A stretch of 64,000 nt of DNA from Asparagus officinalis (GCF_001876935.1 NC_033795.1:61533260-61597259), one strand, 5' to 3'. Shown: positions 24,290 to 37,780, numbered from the stretch's first letter. Numbers and translations: made by a program. The notes: a model not told the origin generated them from the sequence alone.

Positions 24290-24970
24290 TTGGATTAGAG
24301 TTCCATATGGAATTTGCAACTTCCAAATAAAATAAAACACTTCGGTGCAATACTAGTTCAACAAACTTTGCAAAGAAGAGGCATGATTGCAAGGGAAGGT
24401 TGTTGGGTGTGTGGACATACCGAGGAATCTATCGAGCATGTTTTATGTCTTTGCCCATTTTCATGCCTAGTGTGGACAATTTCAGGTATTGTGTTGGGTG
24501 GCGTGATGGTTGTGGGTCGTAGTATGATTAACAAATGACATAACCTCGAGGAGAAGCAAAATTCAGAGAGCATTGAGTTTGTAATTGTCACATGTTGGCT
24601 TCCATGGAAAAACTGAAATGAAATAAAACACCACTAGCATGCATGATAGGCAGAGGAGGTTGTGGTGCTAAAGAATATAGAATGACATTTTTGGAATGCA
24701 TAGGAACCACATGTGAGTATGATTGCTAGTGTAGTACCAGTAGTGTGGCATGCTCCTAGCATAGGCACCTAGAAGGTGAATTTTGATGGAGCTGTATTTT
24801 CAGAAAAGGAAACAATGTGGATGGGTATGATTGTGAAGAAACATGTATGTGGGTTTTATGCAGCCATGTCAAAAATAATTTGGATACAAGGTAATGTTGA
24901 GCACGCTAAAATTCGAGCAGCGTGAGAAGATGTTGTTAGGGCCATGTCCATATTGATCTAATTTATGTTT
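24290..24970 (+). pseudogene. LINE C-terminal fragment: zf-RVT and RNase H-like region
   Basis: The plus strand reads LPNKIKHFGA...CWVCGHTEESIEHVLCLCPF, the zinc-binding region found after the RT of plant LINEs. About 150 bases later comes VNFDGAVFSEKE, the start of an RNase H-like domain. The orientation is opposite to the neighbouring LINE, so it is a separate insertion. Several stop codons lie between. Confidence 0.75.
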
Positions 24971-26158
24971 GAGATATTTTATACAGGTTACAAGAAGTTA
25001 GATTCAAGTTTGAAAGTATATAACACAAGAGGACAAGTTAATCACAGATAATTCTAGAAAAATATCAAGAGTAAAAATCAAATTTATGCATAATTATCAT
25101 TCTCGTTGTCATAGATCTAGATAAACAAACAGAACTCAATTCAGAGATGTATAGCTTGAGATATGAATATTTTAGTTAAACTATGTTGAAACAGTTAGCT
25201 CCAGGTTTGAAATATACACCGATGGTGAAACTTGCACGAGCCATAATTTTTGAATTGGTTATCAGAATCACTATTATAATAGCTTTTTGGACTCGATCTG
25301 ATCTATTGATCAGCAAAGGTACTATCAATCATCGATAATGAAAACTCCAGAGAGGCTCAGATCATTGATGGTGAACAGTAACCATCAGCAGCGAACATTA
25401 ACCATCGATTGTTAAGTCATTGATGTCAGATTTCTAATTTGTTTTGGGATTTAATCTCAGCCATTGATTGATAGGGGGTATATAGGCTCTTTCCTCAAGT
25501 TTTTTCATTGAAGATTTCCTGACCATATTCAAAAAGGAAAAAAAAGAAAGAGAAAATAATCATCACATTTTATTACACTTTTATACACTTATTATCTATT
25601 TTATTTGAATAAATATATAACTAATAACAAATTTTTCTCTATATTTATAGTTAATAAAGAATAAATGAATAAGAACCTAAAAGAACCAAATTCTCTTATT
25701 TTTCTACCACTTGTTAAAGCCTAATAACAAGTCAAGAGGAGGCCCACAAAAGGCCAAGGAGTCAAAAAAATTAAGTCAACAAGTCAACTAAGGAATCAAT
25801 TCTATTAGGAACCAATCAATTCACTAACCGATTAACTAATAGGTTGACCAACCGATTGGCTAGCCGATTAGCCAACTGATTAGTTCATAACAGAAATAAT
25901 GTATGGTTGAGATTTATTTTTTGGAGCTCAAGTCAAATCCAGTAACTCTTGTTGATTGCTATAGGATATAAATAAGGGTAGATATTGAGGGGTTAGAGCA
26001 TTAAAGCTTTAGTTTGAGAGGAGGGTTAATCTTAATTGAGAAGACCTTCCAAAATTATAAACTTTTATTTGCAATTAATTAAAAAAATTCATAGTTTAAA
26101 TTTTTTCTTTTCTTTGTTGACGAAGATGAAGATGAATATTTTCTTTTAAGGGGCTAAC
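24971..26158. other. AT-rich non-coding stretch with LTR-like promoter remnants
   Basis: No coding frame is supported. A TATA-like GGTATATAGG occurs near 25480 and another, GATATAAATAAGG, near 25967. The second is preceded by alternating ACCGATT and AGCCGATTAGCC dyads (25830-25885), the LTR-like pattern seen elsewhere in the window. No LTR ends, partner or target duplication could be identified. Confidence 0.35.
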
Positions 26159-28730
26159 TGTGACGCCCCAGGTTTCATGCGAGGTTACAGTCCAAGGCAA
26201 AACCCGGATTATCAAACCTGCCAAGCACCCAATACCATGCTACGACATGTTTCACCATCATAATCACCATCTCTCTAGTAAAAACAATAAATAGTTGAAG
26301 GTACAGATAGGCAAAAAATAGAAATAGAACAAAACCAAGTATACACAGAAGCCATGTGAGAATAATCATCAGTGAGTCCAAATAGAATAGAATTGAAATA
26401 TCTCTGAGTCTAAAATAAATCTTAAATACAATGAGTCAAACAAAATACCTTTATGGCTCTCAGCCACTACAAAATGAGATACAAGTCTAGAGTCTGAACA
26501 TAAATAACTAACTGTGGAGTCTATGGCTCTCAGCCACTACAAAATGAGATACAAGTCTAGAGTCTGAACATAAATAACTAACTGTGGAGTTCTGTAAAAG
26601 CTACAAATATAATAAATAACACAAGTCTAGAGTCTGAACATAAATAACTAACTGTGGAGTTCTGTAAAAGCTACAAATATAATAAATAACTAGATGGAAA
26701 CTATGAAGAAACCCATCAACCTTCGACTCTTCGTGCGCCGGACTCGCTGCCTGAAAGGAGGGAAAACAACGAGTGTCAAAGCGCTATAGCGAGATCATCT
26801 CCACCTCCAACTGGAGATTAGTATAAAATCATTCATATAACTCTAACTGGAGATTAGTATTTAGGAATCCACAATACGAGACTTAGTACGTCGAGCGAAA
26901 TAATCCAAACAAGGAAACCGTACTTTATAAATACTTATTCCAAACTCTATGAATGAAAAACAATAAACAAAAAGGTAACTTTCCAAACCTCAAACCTGTA
27001 GAACAAATATCTCATCTCGATCTACACTCGGATAGACGGATCTAATATAAGGGAAACTCATCCAAAACAAAAGATTAACCACAAGCCCTGTCGTGTAAGC
27101 CACGGTCTCAGAGAAAACATCCTACTTACGGGTATTCAAAATGGAAGCAAACTACAATTTATCATACTTACAAGTGTGCATCTCATGTGCATTAGCGATA
27201 CTCTTGTAATATTCTTACTCAATCGCTCCGCAATAATAGGTTTTATCTCTCTATCCCGGATACATGAAATGGTGATACTTTTATAAAATTTTTACTCAAT
27301 CATCCAACGGAAATAGGTTTCATTTCTCCATTCCAGATACATAATATGATAATACTTTTGTAATATTCTCACTCAATCACCCTACAAGAATAGGTTTCAT
27401 CTCCCAATTCAGGAAACATAAAATTACTATACTCTTCATATTTATTTATTGAATTAAATTATGACAAAAAAACATGTTAACACAACATATTCTAAACATA
27501 CGCACACATATCTTGGTGTGTATGTCCATATCTGGTGTTTATTAACATCCCAGGTGTTAAACAACTCATGAACATTGTATCATAACAGTACAAGGTCAAG
27601 AGACTCGCTCAAAAACCTAAAACAATTGAACAAAACATGCACAGGGCCACTGACTGTGTGACGGTCGACCGCACAAGCACGACGATCGACCACGATGGGT
27701 TCTAGGGCCTACTCAGGCCTCTATCCTGCACACGGTCGACCGCCGTTAGGGCGCTGTCGACCGTGAGCCACTATTCCAGATTCTCATGATGTGATCATAT
27801 ATTGTGTTCATGTCGTGTTTGTGTGATGCAAACTTATTTAAAATAATATGAAACTTACATACAAACATGAAAAGAGCAGATAAATACTTCTGGAAACAAA
27901 ATCAACATATGTAGCATGATTATTTGTATTAAATTTGTATTAAAACCCCTAAATCATGCATGAAAACTCAAAACGAAGAACAAATCATCTTTCTTCAAAT
28001 TAAACAACATTTTAAATTATTTTCAGATCTTAAATACTTCTGTAAATTCGTTCTCAAACCTTTTCACATGGAAAGACCTAGTCTTTATACATATAATGCA
28101 AAAGAATTGACTTTTATTCATAAACTAGTCAACTTGGCTCTATAAAACATGTTAAAAACTCTTTAAAAATGTTTTAAAAACTAGGAGGGGGATTAGCAGA
28201 GATGAACTCGCCTGAGATTTGTAGAAAAATGTTTAAGATGCCAAGCCAAAGAAAATCTCCACTCTAAAAACCAAAAACCACACGAAATCCCGCTCAAAAA
28301 CCTCTAATCTTCTGCAAGAATCAAATTAGGGTTTATGGGTGTTTGGTGGCTGTTAGGATTCTTAGAAAAACTAAGAAATTCGTGAATGATTGATATATAA
28401 ACCAAGGAAAATGAATATGGACCTTGGAAATGCGAAAACAACTCAAAACAAGAGAAAAGCTTCTGCGGGTCTCGCGATCGACCATGGCGGTTGACCGTCT
28501 GCGGTCGACCACGACGGTCGACTGGACTGGAATTTTCCATCTCCTCATATATTTGGCCATTATGCATGTTTTGACTCTTTTCTTCCTCAGGAATGAACTT
28601 GTTTATACTCAAAACACATGGTATACTACTCACATACCATTTAACTATATTTATCAAAATAAAAATCCAAATATTATAATAATTCACATATTATATATAC
28701 ATATATCTCACAAAATTTTGGTGTTTTACA
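26159..28730 (-). repeat. Element E 3' LTR
   Basis: In minus orientation it runs TGTAAAACACC...GCGTCACA. It carries overlapping 70-base tandem duplications (26452-26690), about four copies of a roughly 80-base unit containing TACTCAATC and ATAGGTTT (27190-27430), and GGTCGACCG dyads near 27665-27770 and 28480-28530. It matches the right LTR over most of its length apart from these and the solo LTR insertion there. Confidence 0.88.
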
Positions 28731-29159
28731 TTCACCCCCCTTAAAAGAATTTCGTCATCGAAATTCTGCAGTTGTATCATAGGAATTAATAATATAAGAA
28801 AAGCACTAAGAGGGGATAATCCAAATAAGGAAACCCTCCCGTACACATCTCGTACCATTAATTCCTAGATATGAATCATGAACCACATTTAAACTTAACC
28901 AATCTAGAATATGTGCATCATCACTTAACCCCTAATTAGACGGAACTAGTACGTCGGGCGAAAAATCCAAACAAGGAAGCCCCCATTTATATACCATATG
29001 TTTCGAATAATTAAGAGCTAAGTGTTGAATGACCCATTCTAGCATTAAGTATAAACATGACTAAACAACACATGCAATCACATCTATCAACACATATAAG
29101 CACGTTTAAATATCAACATCTTACCTATTCAAACAGGTGTGGATAGTCGCAACGTACAT

Positions 29160-30172
29160 CCTCCTCACGCTCCTAAGAAATATCTTCGGCTCCTTACCAG
29201 TTCCACTGGACTTTCACTAATGGAATGACTTTGTTTTTTAAGTTTTTTATTTTCTCTAGCAAGAATGCATACCGGAATCTCTACGGTAGTCAAATCATCC
29301 TGGATCTCAACCTCTCGTGAATCATTCACCCTCTACTGCTCTTCGTCACGCAAATACTTCTTGAGCATCAAAATGTGAAAGACATCGTGTATGCTCGACA
29401 TCGATATTGGAAGGTCTAATCTATAAGAAATAACTCCAATGCGCTCGATAATTCTGAAGAGACCAACATATCTCGGGGTAAGCTTCCCACGTCTACTGAA
29501 TCGCTGAACGTCCTTCATTGGTGATACTTTCAACATAACTAAGTCTCTGACCTGAAACTCTAAGGGTCGTTTTCGCTGATCTGCATAACTTTGTTGTCAA
29601 CTCTATACAGCAAGAATGCGCTCTCGAATCAATGCCGTCTTTTCTGTGGTCTGCCTAACTAGATCCGGGCCAAGTAATAGACTATTCTCTGGCTCTGCCT
29701 AACACATAGGCGATCTGCAAGGCCTCCCATATAAGGATTCGTACGGTGCCATCCCGATGGTAGCTTGATAACTATTATTATATGAAAATTCAATAAATGG
29801 GATGTGGTCCTCCCAGCTACCCTGAAAATCTATAACACATGCTCTCAGCATATCCTCTAATACCTGATTAACCCTCTTGGTCTAACCATCTGTATGGGGG
29901 TGGAATACACTACTGAATGATAACTGGCTGCCAAAAGCATCCTGAAAACTCCTCCAGAAATGAAATGTGAAGACTGAGCCCCGATCTGTTACAATCATCT
30001 TCGGAACTCCATAAAATTTGACAATCTCTCGAATAAAAATCCTCGTATATTTGTCCACCGTATAAGTCGTCCTCACAGGTAAGAAATGCGCCGACTTTGT
30101 CAATCTGTCTACTATCTCCCAAATAGAATTATTTCCTTTCTTTGATTTAGGAAATCCTACTATGAAATCCAT
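29160..30172 (-). pseudogene. pol: Element E integrase core, tail and chromodomain-like end
   Basis: The core has MDFIVGFP and IVTDRGS with both Asp residues. The third catalytic residue is Lys (AAG at 29876-29878) next to a TAG (29882-29884). The tail LKVSPMKDVQRFSRRGKLTPRY is open at 29536-29333. Beyond a stop the reading VEIQDDLTTVEIPVCIL and, one frame over, GAED..EREEDVRCDYPHLFE matches the beginning and end of a chromodomain as found in Tekay-type elements, where it is thought to target integration to marked chromatin. The central part is scrambled by frameshifts. Confidence 0.82.
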
Positions 30173-30555
30173 AGAAATATCTACTCACTTCCACTCGGGA
30201 ATGGGTAAAGACTGCAGGGTTCCTACAGGTCTCTGATGTTCTGCCTTAACTTTCTAGTAGGTATAATACTTAGCCAGATACTCTAAAATCTCGCTGCGTA
30301 TACCACTCCACCAAAAGTTCCTCTTCAGATCCTTATACATTTTTGTCGTGCCTGGGTGCACTATATATCTGCTATGATGTGCCTCGTCAAAAGTTCCCTC
30401 TTCAGCTGTAGGTTGTTCAGCATGACAATCCTACCCTTCATCCGAAGGCCTCCATCTACTCCAATAGTCTAATCATCCTTGGATTCTTTGGAAATCTCCC
30501 CTTTGCGGGTTTGAATCCAAGAATCTTCTAACTAAGCTTCGACTACTCTATTTCC

Positions 30556-31793
30556 TCAAAACGGCTGTATTGATAAAGCTCCTAAGAAAACACTGCTCCC
30601 ACCAATCTTTGGCCTGAAATCATAATGGCTGAGGGTATAAAGATCCCAATATAGTGAACACCTCAAAGCTGCTAGCCTGTGACGATGCTTCCTGCTCAAC
30701 GCGTCTGCTACCACGTTCGCCTTTTTCGGATGGTACTGTATAGCAAACTCATAATCTTTAATAAACTCTATCCATCGCCATTGTCTCTGGTTGAGTTCTT
30801 TTTGTGAAGAGAGGTACTTAAAACTCTGGTGATCTGTGAATGACTCAAACTGTACCCCATAAAAATAATGCATTCATGCCTTCAGTGCAAAGACCACTGC
30901 CGCTAGCTCCAAATCATGCGTGGGATAATTCTGCTCATGAGTCTTCAACTGTCTCAAAATATAGGTTACAACTCTCTTGGTTTGTATCAATACACCTCCA
31001 AGACCTGATAAGGATGCATCAGTGTAGACAACAAAAGTCTTATCACTGCTAGGAATAATCAATACTGGTGTTGAGGTCAACTTAGTCTTAAATGTCTCAA
31101 AGGCCTCTTGGCATTCTATGGCCCAGATAAACGGTACACCCTTCTTAGTAAGGCGTGTAAGTGGCGTCATGATCTTCAAGAAGTCCTGAATAAATTTTCT
31201 GTAGTAGCCCACCAGACCTAAGAAGCTACGAATCTTTGTAACTATCTTCGGTGGTTCCCAATCAAGTATAGCCTCTACTTTAGCGGATCTATTGCAATAT
31301 CCTCTCGGTTGATGACATGGCCTAAAAATCTGACCTCCTATAACCAGAATTCACATTTGCTAAATTTTGCATACAACTGATATTCCCGCAAAGTCTGTAA
31401 TGCCAACCTCAAATGCTGCTCGTGCTTGGCCTCCGATCTCGAATAGATGAGAATATCGTCGATGAAAACTATCACGAACTGGTCCAAGTATGGACAAAAA
31501 ACTTGATTCATCAAATTCATAAATACTGCGGGTGTATTGGCTAGTCCAAATGGCATGATAAGAAACTCGAAAGACCCATATCGAGTAAAGAAGGCGGTCT
31601 TGGGAATATCCATCTCCCAAACCCGCAACAGATGATAACCGGAACGAAGATCTATCTTTGAAAAACACTGAGCCCACTGCAACTGGTCGAACAAGTCATC
31701 GATCCTCGGTAATGGGTACCTGTTTTGGATAGTGACCTTGTTCAACTCGTGATAATCAATGCATAATCGCATACTCTCATCCTTCTTCTTCAC
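30556..31793 (-). pseudogene. pol: Element E reverse transcriptase and RNase H
   Basis: The RT region (31793-31338) shows LCIDYHELNKVT, FSKIDLRSGYH (catalytic Asp), MPFGLANTPA and FIDDILIYS, so the active-site Asp pair is intact. The RNase H follows at 31212-30556 with VVYTDAS, the E of DLELAAVV, and VVADALSRKH. Three separate frames show at least two frame breaks. Confidence 0.88.
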
Positions 31794-31841
31794 AAAGAGG
31801 ACCGGTGCTCCCCACGGAGAGTGACTATGGAGAATGAATCC

Positions 31842-32516
31842 CTAAGACAACAACTCATCTAGCTGGATCTGTAGCTCTCTCATCTCAGCAGGCACCATAT
31901 GATAATGAGTTCGGGAAATCGGCGTGGTACTTGGCTGCAAATCTATGCAAAACTCGACCTCTCTCACTGGAGGTAATCCTGGTATGTCCTGAAAGACATC
32001 CTGGTACTTTGAGACTACTAGCATCTCACTTAAATCTGCGCCCCGATTCCGCAAAATCACCTCCTCGACGTATGCTAGATATGACTCCGCAAACTGGTTG
32101 CCTTTGGAGGTCGCCACCACTAATTCAGATCCATCATATGCTCGCAAACTAACTGTCTTCGCAAAACAGTCGATACTCACATGGTAGAAAGATAGCCAAT
32201 CCATACCAAGGATAACATCGAATTCAGACATACGCAACACGATCAAGTCTATCAAGAACTCGGAATCATCCAAACTGTCGATACATCTCCTACAAACACT
32301 CTCTAAAAGAGACGTCTCCCCTAAAGGAGTAGATACAGATAAAGGAAAATCTAATGGCTGTGCCATAAGTTGGAGTCTAATCATAAAATCATAGGAGATA
32401 AAAGAATGCGAAGCGCTAGAGTCAAAAAGAATACGTGCTGGAAAGGAATTCATAAGGAAAGTACCTTCCACCATCGTCCCACTCGCGCCAAGATCACAAG
32501 GAACAACTGCATACAC
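31842..32516 (-). pseudogene. Element E protease and protease-RT linker
   Basis: The retropepsin motif reads FDSSASHSFIS, where the family has D-S-G: the Gly codon has become AGC (32415-32417), a G-to-A change that should inactivate the enzyme. The flap-side motif VILGMDWLS is present. The frame continues into the RT N-terminal linker (VFQDIPGLPPVREVEF). Confidence 0.87.
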
Positions 32517-32599
32517 TCTACCAGTCTGCTGCGCTGCATCATCTGGAACGTATGGGACTATATGTCCCTGCTAGGTCTCTTGAATTGCTCGTACCTATC

Positions 32600-33789
32600 C
32601 CTCAATCATTGGGACTACTGGAGGTGCCTCAATCCTCAACTGCTGACCCTGACCACGACCCTGAGTGTGGTTCTGCTGCTGCTACTGATTTCTGTCCTGC
32701 TAGCCTGCTGTGGGTGCGCTGCGACACTCTGCTGCTCTATGACCGAGCTTGTTGCAATTGAAACAAGCTCCATGAAATCGGCGCTACTGTTGCGCCCTCT
32801 GATCCTGCTGATTGCCCTTCTTATGGGGACCTTACTGATGTAGAGCCTTTCTCTGATGCTGGGGTCCTCCTGAGCCTGTAAAAGGTCTCTTACCTTTACC
32901 TTTACCCCTGGACTGTCCTGACTTAGCATTACCATCTTCGCCCTTAATAAATATAGCTATGTCTGTCTCCTGAGCTATGGCAGCATCTGACACCTGAATA
33001 GAATCTTCGAGATACTAGATATCAGCGTAAACCTGGGTAAAGTCCCATCATGAACATCTGAGCCTGCCTCTCCTCGGTGTGCCACATGCCAGTGAATCTA
33101 AGTAGTGACATGAACTTACTCTAAAAATCTATCACAGACATATCCCCCTGCTCCAACCGAGCCAACTCTAACTCCTTCCTGGCTTTCGCTACAGCTGAAA
33201 CATACTGTTCATCAAAGAAATACATAAAAGTCTCCCACGAAGCCGTCATCCTCTGCTCTGGAGTAAAACAAAGTCGATATCATCCTCCTGCATCACCTTT
33301 GAGGCTGAAAGCTGCTAACCTCTGCTTCTGCACAGTATCCACATTAAGCATGTCCAGAATATTGCTTATATCTTTCTTCCATTTGTGTGCCGCAATGGAA
33401 TCCGTCGAATCATGAAACTCTGGAGCCTTCAACTTCTGATACCTCTCTACCAAATGAAGCTAAGCCTCCCGCTCAGCCATTCCATCATCAGCTGAAGGTG
33501 GTGGTATGACTATCGTTGTCCCCTCTGGCATCTCCTCCTGAATGGGTGTTCCCTTTCGAACCTGATCTGCTAACTGTTCCTCAATAGCTGCCAGTCGAGC
33601 TAACGATGCTATGAGATCCACGAAGTACTGCGGAGCCTACTGTGGCTCCGGCTCAATAGCTGCCAGTCGAGCTAACGATGCTATGAGATCCACGAAGTAC
33701 TGCGGAGCCTACTGTGGCTCGGGCTCTCTATCGGCTTGCTCAACTCCCTGAGCACGAGTACCTCGGCCTCCACGTCCTCTTCCTGACAT
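32600..33789 (-). pseudogene. gag: Element E gag
   Basis: The start codon (33787-33789) begins MSGRGRGGRGTRA. The gag core is recognisable (YQKLKAPEFHDS, WETFMYFFDEQY, ELARLEQGDMSV, FMSLLRFTG), followed by a well-formed CCHC knuckle, CFNCNKLGHRAAEC (about 32721-32768). A 72-base in-frame tandem duplication (33581-33724) repeats the APQYFVDLIASLARL helix, and several TAG/TGA stops interrupt the frame. Gag would form the particle and bind RNA. Confidence 0.85.
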
Positions 33790-34070
33790 CTATAATTTAG
33801 AAGTAAAGCTTATTACGTAGTAAATAGAATCTCAAGCAGGAAAAGATATAACGTATACCAATAAGTAAATCGTATCACATATATCTCATAGCATGCTTTA
33901 TTATTCAAGCAAATAGTTCATCATAAAAAAAATTTGTAATTTTCCATGTACATATGTAATACTTCCTCACTCATACAAGGAATTACTAGCGGACTGTATA
34001 CATGATTCCTAGGAAACTCTACCCTAACTCCACAATATAGCACAGGAATGATCCTAAGGATATTGGAACC

Positions 34071-34086
34071 TAGAGCTCTGATACTA
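34071..34086 (-). promoter_or_regulatory. Element E primer binding site (tRNA-iMet type)
   Basis: Two bases after the LTR end (34089) the minus strand reads TAGTATCAGAGCTC. This is the standard TGGTATCAGAGC site complementary to plant initiator-methionine tRNA with one G-to-A change. Confidence 0.85.
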
Positions 34087-34088
34087 AC

Positions 34089-37000
34089 TGTGAAGCTCCA
34101 GGTTTCACGCGAGGCTGTAGTCCAAGGCGAAACCCAAATTGTCAAACCTGCCAAGCACCAAACACCATGCTACGACATGTTTCACCATCACAGTCACTAT
34201 CTCTCTAGTGAAAACAATAAATAGGTGAAGGTACAGACAGGCAAAAAATAGAAATAAAACGAAACCAAGTATACACAGAAGCCATGTGAGAATAATCATC
34301 AGTGAGTTCAACTAGAATAGAATTGAAATATCTCTGAGTCTGAAATAAATCTTAAATATAATGAGTCAAACAAAATACCTCTATGGCTCTCAGCCACTAC
34401 AAAATAAGATACAAGTCTAGAGTCTAAACATAAATAACTAACTGTGGAGTTATGTAAAAGCTACAAATATAATAAATAACTATATGGAAATTATGAAGAA
34501 ATCCCATCAACCTTGTTTGGTGGAAAATTCGCAGTAAAAGAAATGAAAAAAAATATATTTAGATTCTCTCGATCTCAATTACAATTGGATTTCCTGATTA
34601 CAAAAGAGAGGAGAATGATCTAGATTCTCCTCTTTGTTTAATTCTGGGTTCTTCACGGTGGCGATGGAGTGCCTCGAATGCTCACGTCAAGTTTGCTCTC
34701 CGTTGACGATCCGACATTTTGCTTCACTGGAACGATGTCTTCTCCTCACGGTTTGACGTTGTGGAGAACTTGCAAAGCAAGTTTTAGAACTCTTAATGAG
34801 TTTAGAAGAACTCTGTGAAAAAGTTGATTTGAACCAAAAATCGGTTAATAAGCCAAGGCCAGAAGAAAGCCCCGATGGTCGATTTCTAGATTCGAGAATG
34901 CTCCAAAGATCCCCTCTTTGTTGCCAAGCTCCAGGGTCAATCCGAGCCAAGAAGTTACAACCATTAACTCAGTTGAGTTTACTCGTTTTTATAGGGGATT
35001 AAGGGGGTGTAACCACCCCTTAAATCACTCCTAAGTGAGGTGTAACCGCCCTCAAATCAATGAAAATAGTTTTAGAACTGTTCAAGGGTTTAAGGGGTGT
35101 AATCTCCCCTAAAATCTCTCCATAATGGGGTGTAACCGACACTATTAAGTGGAGATACGGTTTTAAAACCGTTCAGGTTTTGTTTGAACCAGTCAAACAT
35201 AAAAAATGCGGGTCTGGCCCCTGTGTTTTGATGTTGCAACGCGGGTTCGACCCCTGTGTTTTGATGTTACAACGCGGGTCTAACCCCTGCGTTTTGTTGC
35301 TAACACACGGAGAGGACCTCCGCGTTTTGTTGCTGACACACGGGGAGGACCTCCGCATTTTGAGGTTATAACGCTGGTTCGACCTGTGCGTTTTGATGTT
35401 GCAACGCAGGTCCGACCCGTGCGCTTTGACTTTGAACGCTGAGGATGAACCCTGCGTTTTGATTTGAAGAGACCGTCGATTTGTAGTCTATTTTGCTAGA
35501 GCGTTGCAAAGACCGTCATCTTGTAATCTTCGTCTTGACTCCTTAAAAATATAAGAGTCATCAGATGGTAACTCCCGATGTTGATTGTGAAGGCTGTTGA
35601 TTAGAGCTTTCATCAATTGTTACGAAGATCGTCAGATTGTAACCTTCATCGATCTACATAAAAGTCATCAAATTGTAACCTTCTGAAAGTCGTCAGATTG
35701 TAACTTCCACCATTGGTGTTTGATGGGGATCAGCTATCTATTGTGATTTTTAGATAGCCTACAAACCTACGACTCTCCGTGCGCCGGACTCGCTGCCTGA
35801 AAGGGGGGAAACAATGAGCGTCAAAGCGCTATAGCGAGATCATGTCCACCTCTCCCCAGGGGAAGGGGTAGGAGTATAAAAAAATATAGACGGTATATAA
35901 GTATAAAATCATTCATATAACTCTAACTGGAGATTAGTATTTTGGAATCCACAACACGAGAGTTAGTACATCAAGCGAAATAATCCAAATAAGGAAACCC
36001 TTATGTATATACTATGTCTCAAATTGTGACTCCCTAAGTACTGATTCCAAACTCCATGAATGAAAAACAACAAACAAAAAGGTAACACTCCAAACCTCAA
36101 ACCTGTAGAACAAATATCTCATCCAAAACAAAAGATTAACCACAAACCCTGTCGTGTAAGCCACGGTCTCAGAGAAAACATCTTACTTACGGGTATTCAA
36201 ACGGGAAGCAAAACTACAATTTATCATACTTACAAGTGTGCGTCTCATGTGCATTAGCGATACTCTTGTAATATTCTTACTCAATCGCTCGCGTCTCATG
36301 TGCATTAGCGATACTCTTGTAATATTCTTACTCAATCGCTCTGCAGCAATAAGTTTTATCTCCCTATCCCGGATACATAAAATGGCGATACTTTTGTAAT
36401 GTTTTTACTCAATCGCCTTGCGGAAATAGGTTTTATTTCCCTATTCTGGATACATAATATAATGATACTTTTGTAATATTCTTACTCAATTACCCTGCTG
36501 AAATAGGTTTCATCTCCCTATTCTGGAAACATGAAATTACTATACTCTTCATATTTATTTATCGAATTAAATTATGACAAAAAAAATATGATAACACAAC
36601 ATATTCTAAACATACACGCACATATATTGGTGTGCGTGTCCATATCTGGTGTTCACTGACATCCCAGGTATTAAACAACTCATAAACATTATATCATAAC
36701 AATACAAGATCGAGAGACTCACTCAAAAACCAAAAACAATCGAACGAAACATGCACAGGGCCACTGACTGTGTGGCGGTCGACCGGGTTCTAGGGCCTAC
36801 TCAGACCTCTGTCCTACACGCGGTCGACCGCTGTTAGGGCGTGGTCGACCGTGAGCCGCTATTCCAGATCCTCATGAAGTGATCATATATTGTGTTCATG
36901 TCGTGTTTGTGTGATGCAAACTTATTTAAAACAACGTGAAACTTGCATACAAACATGATAAGAGCAGATGAATACTTCTGAAAAAAAAATCAACATATGT

Positions 37001-37780
37001 AGCATGATTATTTGTATTAAAAACCCTAAATCATGCATGAAAACTCAAAACGAAGAACAAATCATCTTTCTTCAGATTAAACAACATTTTAAATTATTTT
37101 TAGATCTTAAATACTTCTGTAAATTCGTTCTCAAACCTTTTCACATGGAAAGACCCAGTCTTTATACATATAATACAAAAGAATTGACTTTTATTTATAA
37201 ACTAGTCAATTTGGCTCTATAAGACATGTTAAAAACTCTTTAAAAACATTTTAAAAACTAGGAGGGGATTAGCAGAGATGAACTCGCCTGAGATTTGTAG
37301 AAAAACATTTAAGATGCCAAGCCAAAGAAGATCTCCACTTCAAAAGCCAAAAACCACACGAAATCCCGCTCAAAAGCCTCCAATCTTCTCCAAGAATCAA
37401 ATTAGGGTTTATAGGTGTTTGGTGGCTGTTAGGGTTCTTAGAAAAACTGAGAAATTCGTGAATGATTGATATATAAACCAAGGAAAATGAATATGGGCTT
37501 TAGAAATCCGAAACCAACTCAAAACAGGAGAAAAACAAACTGGAGGTTTTGCGGTCGACCGTTGGCGGTCGACCGTCTGCAGTCGACCACGACGGTCGAC
37601 CGGACTGGAATTTTTTAGCTCCTCATATATTTGGCCATTGTGCATGTTTTGACTCTTTTCTTCCTCACAAATGAACTTGTTTATACTCAAAACACATGGT
37701 ATACTACACACATACCAATTAAGTGTATTTATCAGAATAAAAATCCATATATCATGATTAATCACATATTAAATATATAT
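34089..37780 (-). repeat. Element E 5' LTR, interrupted by a solo LTR
   Basis: It matches the left LTR from the TGTGA end through the 80-base repeats (36245-36550) and GGTCGACCG dyads (36778-36855, 37550-37600). A 1250-base insertion sits at 34514-35763, and a 51-base tandem duplication at 36240-36341 is absent from the left LTR. The outer end dissolves into a TA microsatellite near 37770, so the LTR start (TGTAAAACACC in the partner) is missing. Confidence 0.85.
34514..35763 (-). mobile_element. Solo LTR, distant Tat-like, inserted in the element E LTR
   Basis: It begins TGTTTGGTGG and ends AGCCTACA on the plus strand, with the 5-base target duplication AACCT on both sides (34509-34513 and 35764-35768). 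The uninterrupted target is visible at 26715-26735. In minus orientation it starts TGTAGGC, as the Tat LTRs do, and its other end resembles theirs (GATTACAAAAGA, GGGTTCTTC), so I place it near that family. Inside are tandem 35-40-base units containing GTTTTGATGTTGCAACGC (35200-35460). Confidence 0.85.

Larger units (their letters stand above)
26159..37780 (-). mobile_element. Element E: degenerate chromovirus (Tekay/Del-like Ty3/gypsy)
   Basis: In minus orientation it has a 5' LTR (34089-37780), a tRNA-iMet-type primer site, gag with a CCHC knuckle, protease, RT, RNase H, integrase and a chromodomain-like tail, then a purine tract AAGGGGGGTGAA (28731-28745) and the 3' LTR (26159-28730). The LKVSPMK...RGKLTPRY integrase tail followed by a chromodomain is typical of Tekay/Del chromoviruses. 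The outer end of the right LTR is eroded, so no target duplication was found. Many stops mark it as dead. Confidence 0.88.

Noticed and set aside
24314..24538. Independent small zinc-finger protein
   Set aside because: The Cys/His spacing and the LPNKIK start fit the zf-RVT region that follows LINE reverse transcriptase.
24971..26158. A complete LTR beginning TGTCCATATTG near 24953
   Set aside because: TATA-like motifs are present but no matching CA end, partner LTR, primer site or target duplication could be found.
32370..32843. 157-codon plus-strand frame with hydrophobic C-terminus
   Set aside because: It is the shadow of the element E gag/protease on the other strand; the minus-strand CCHC knuckle and protease motif explain the region.
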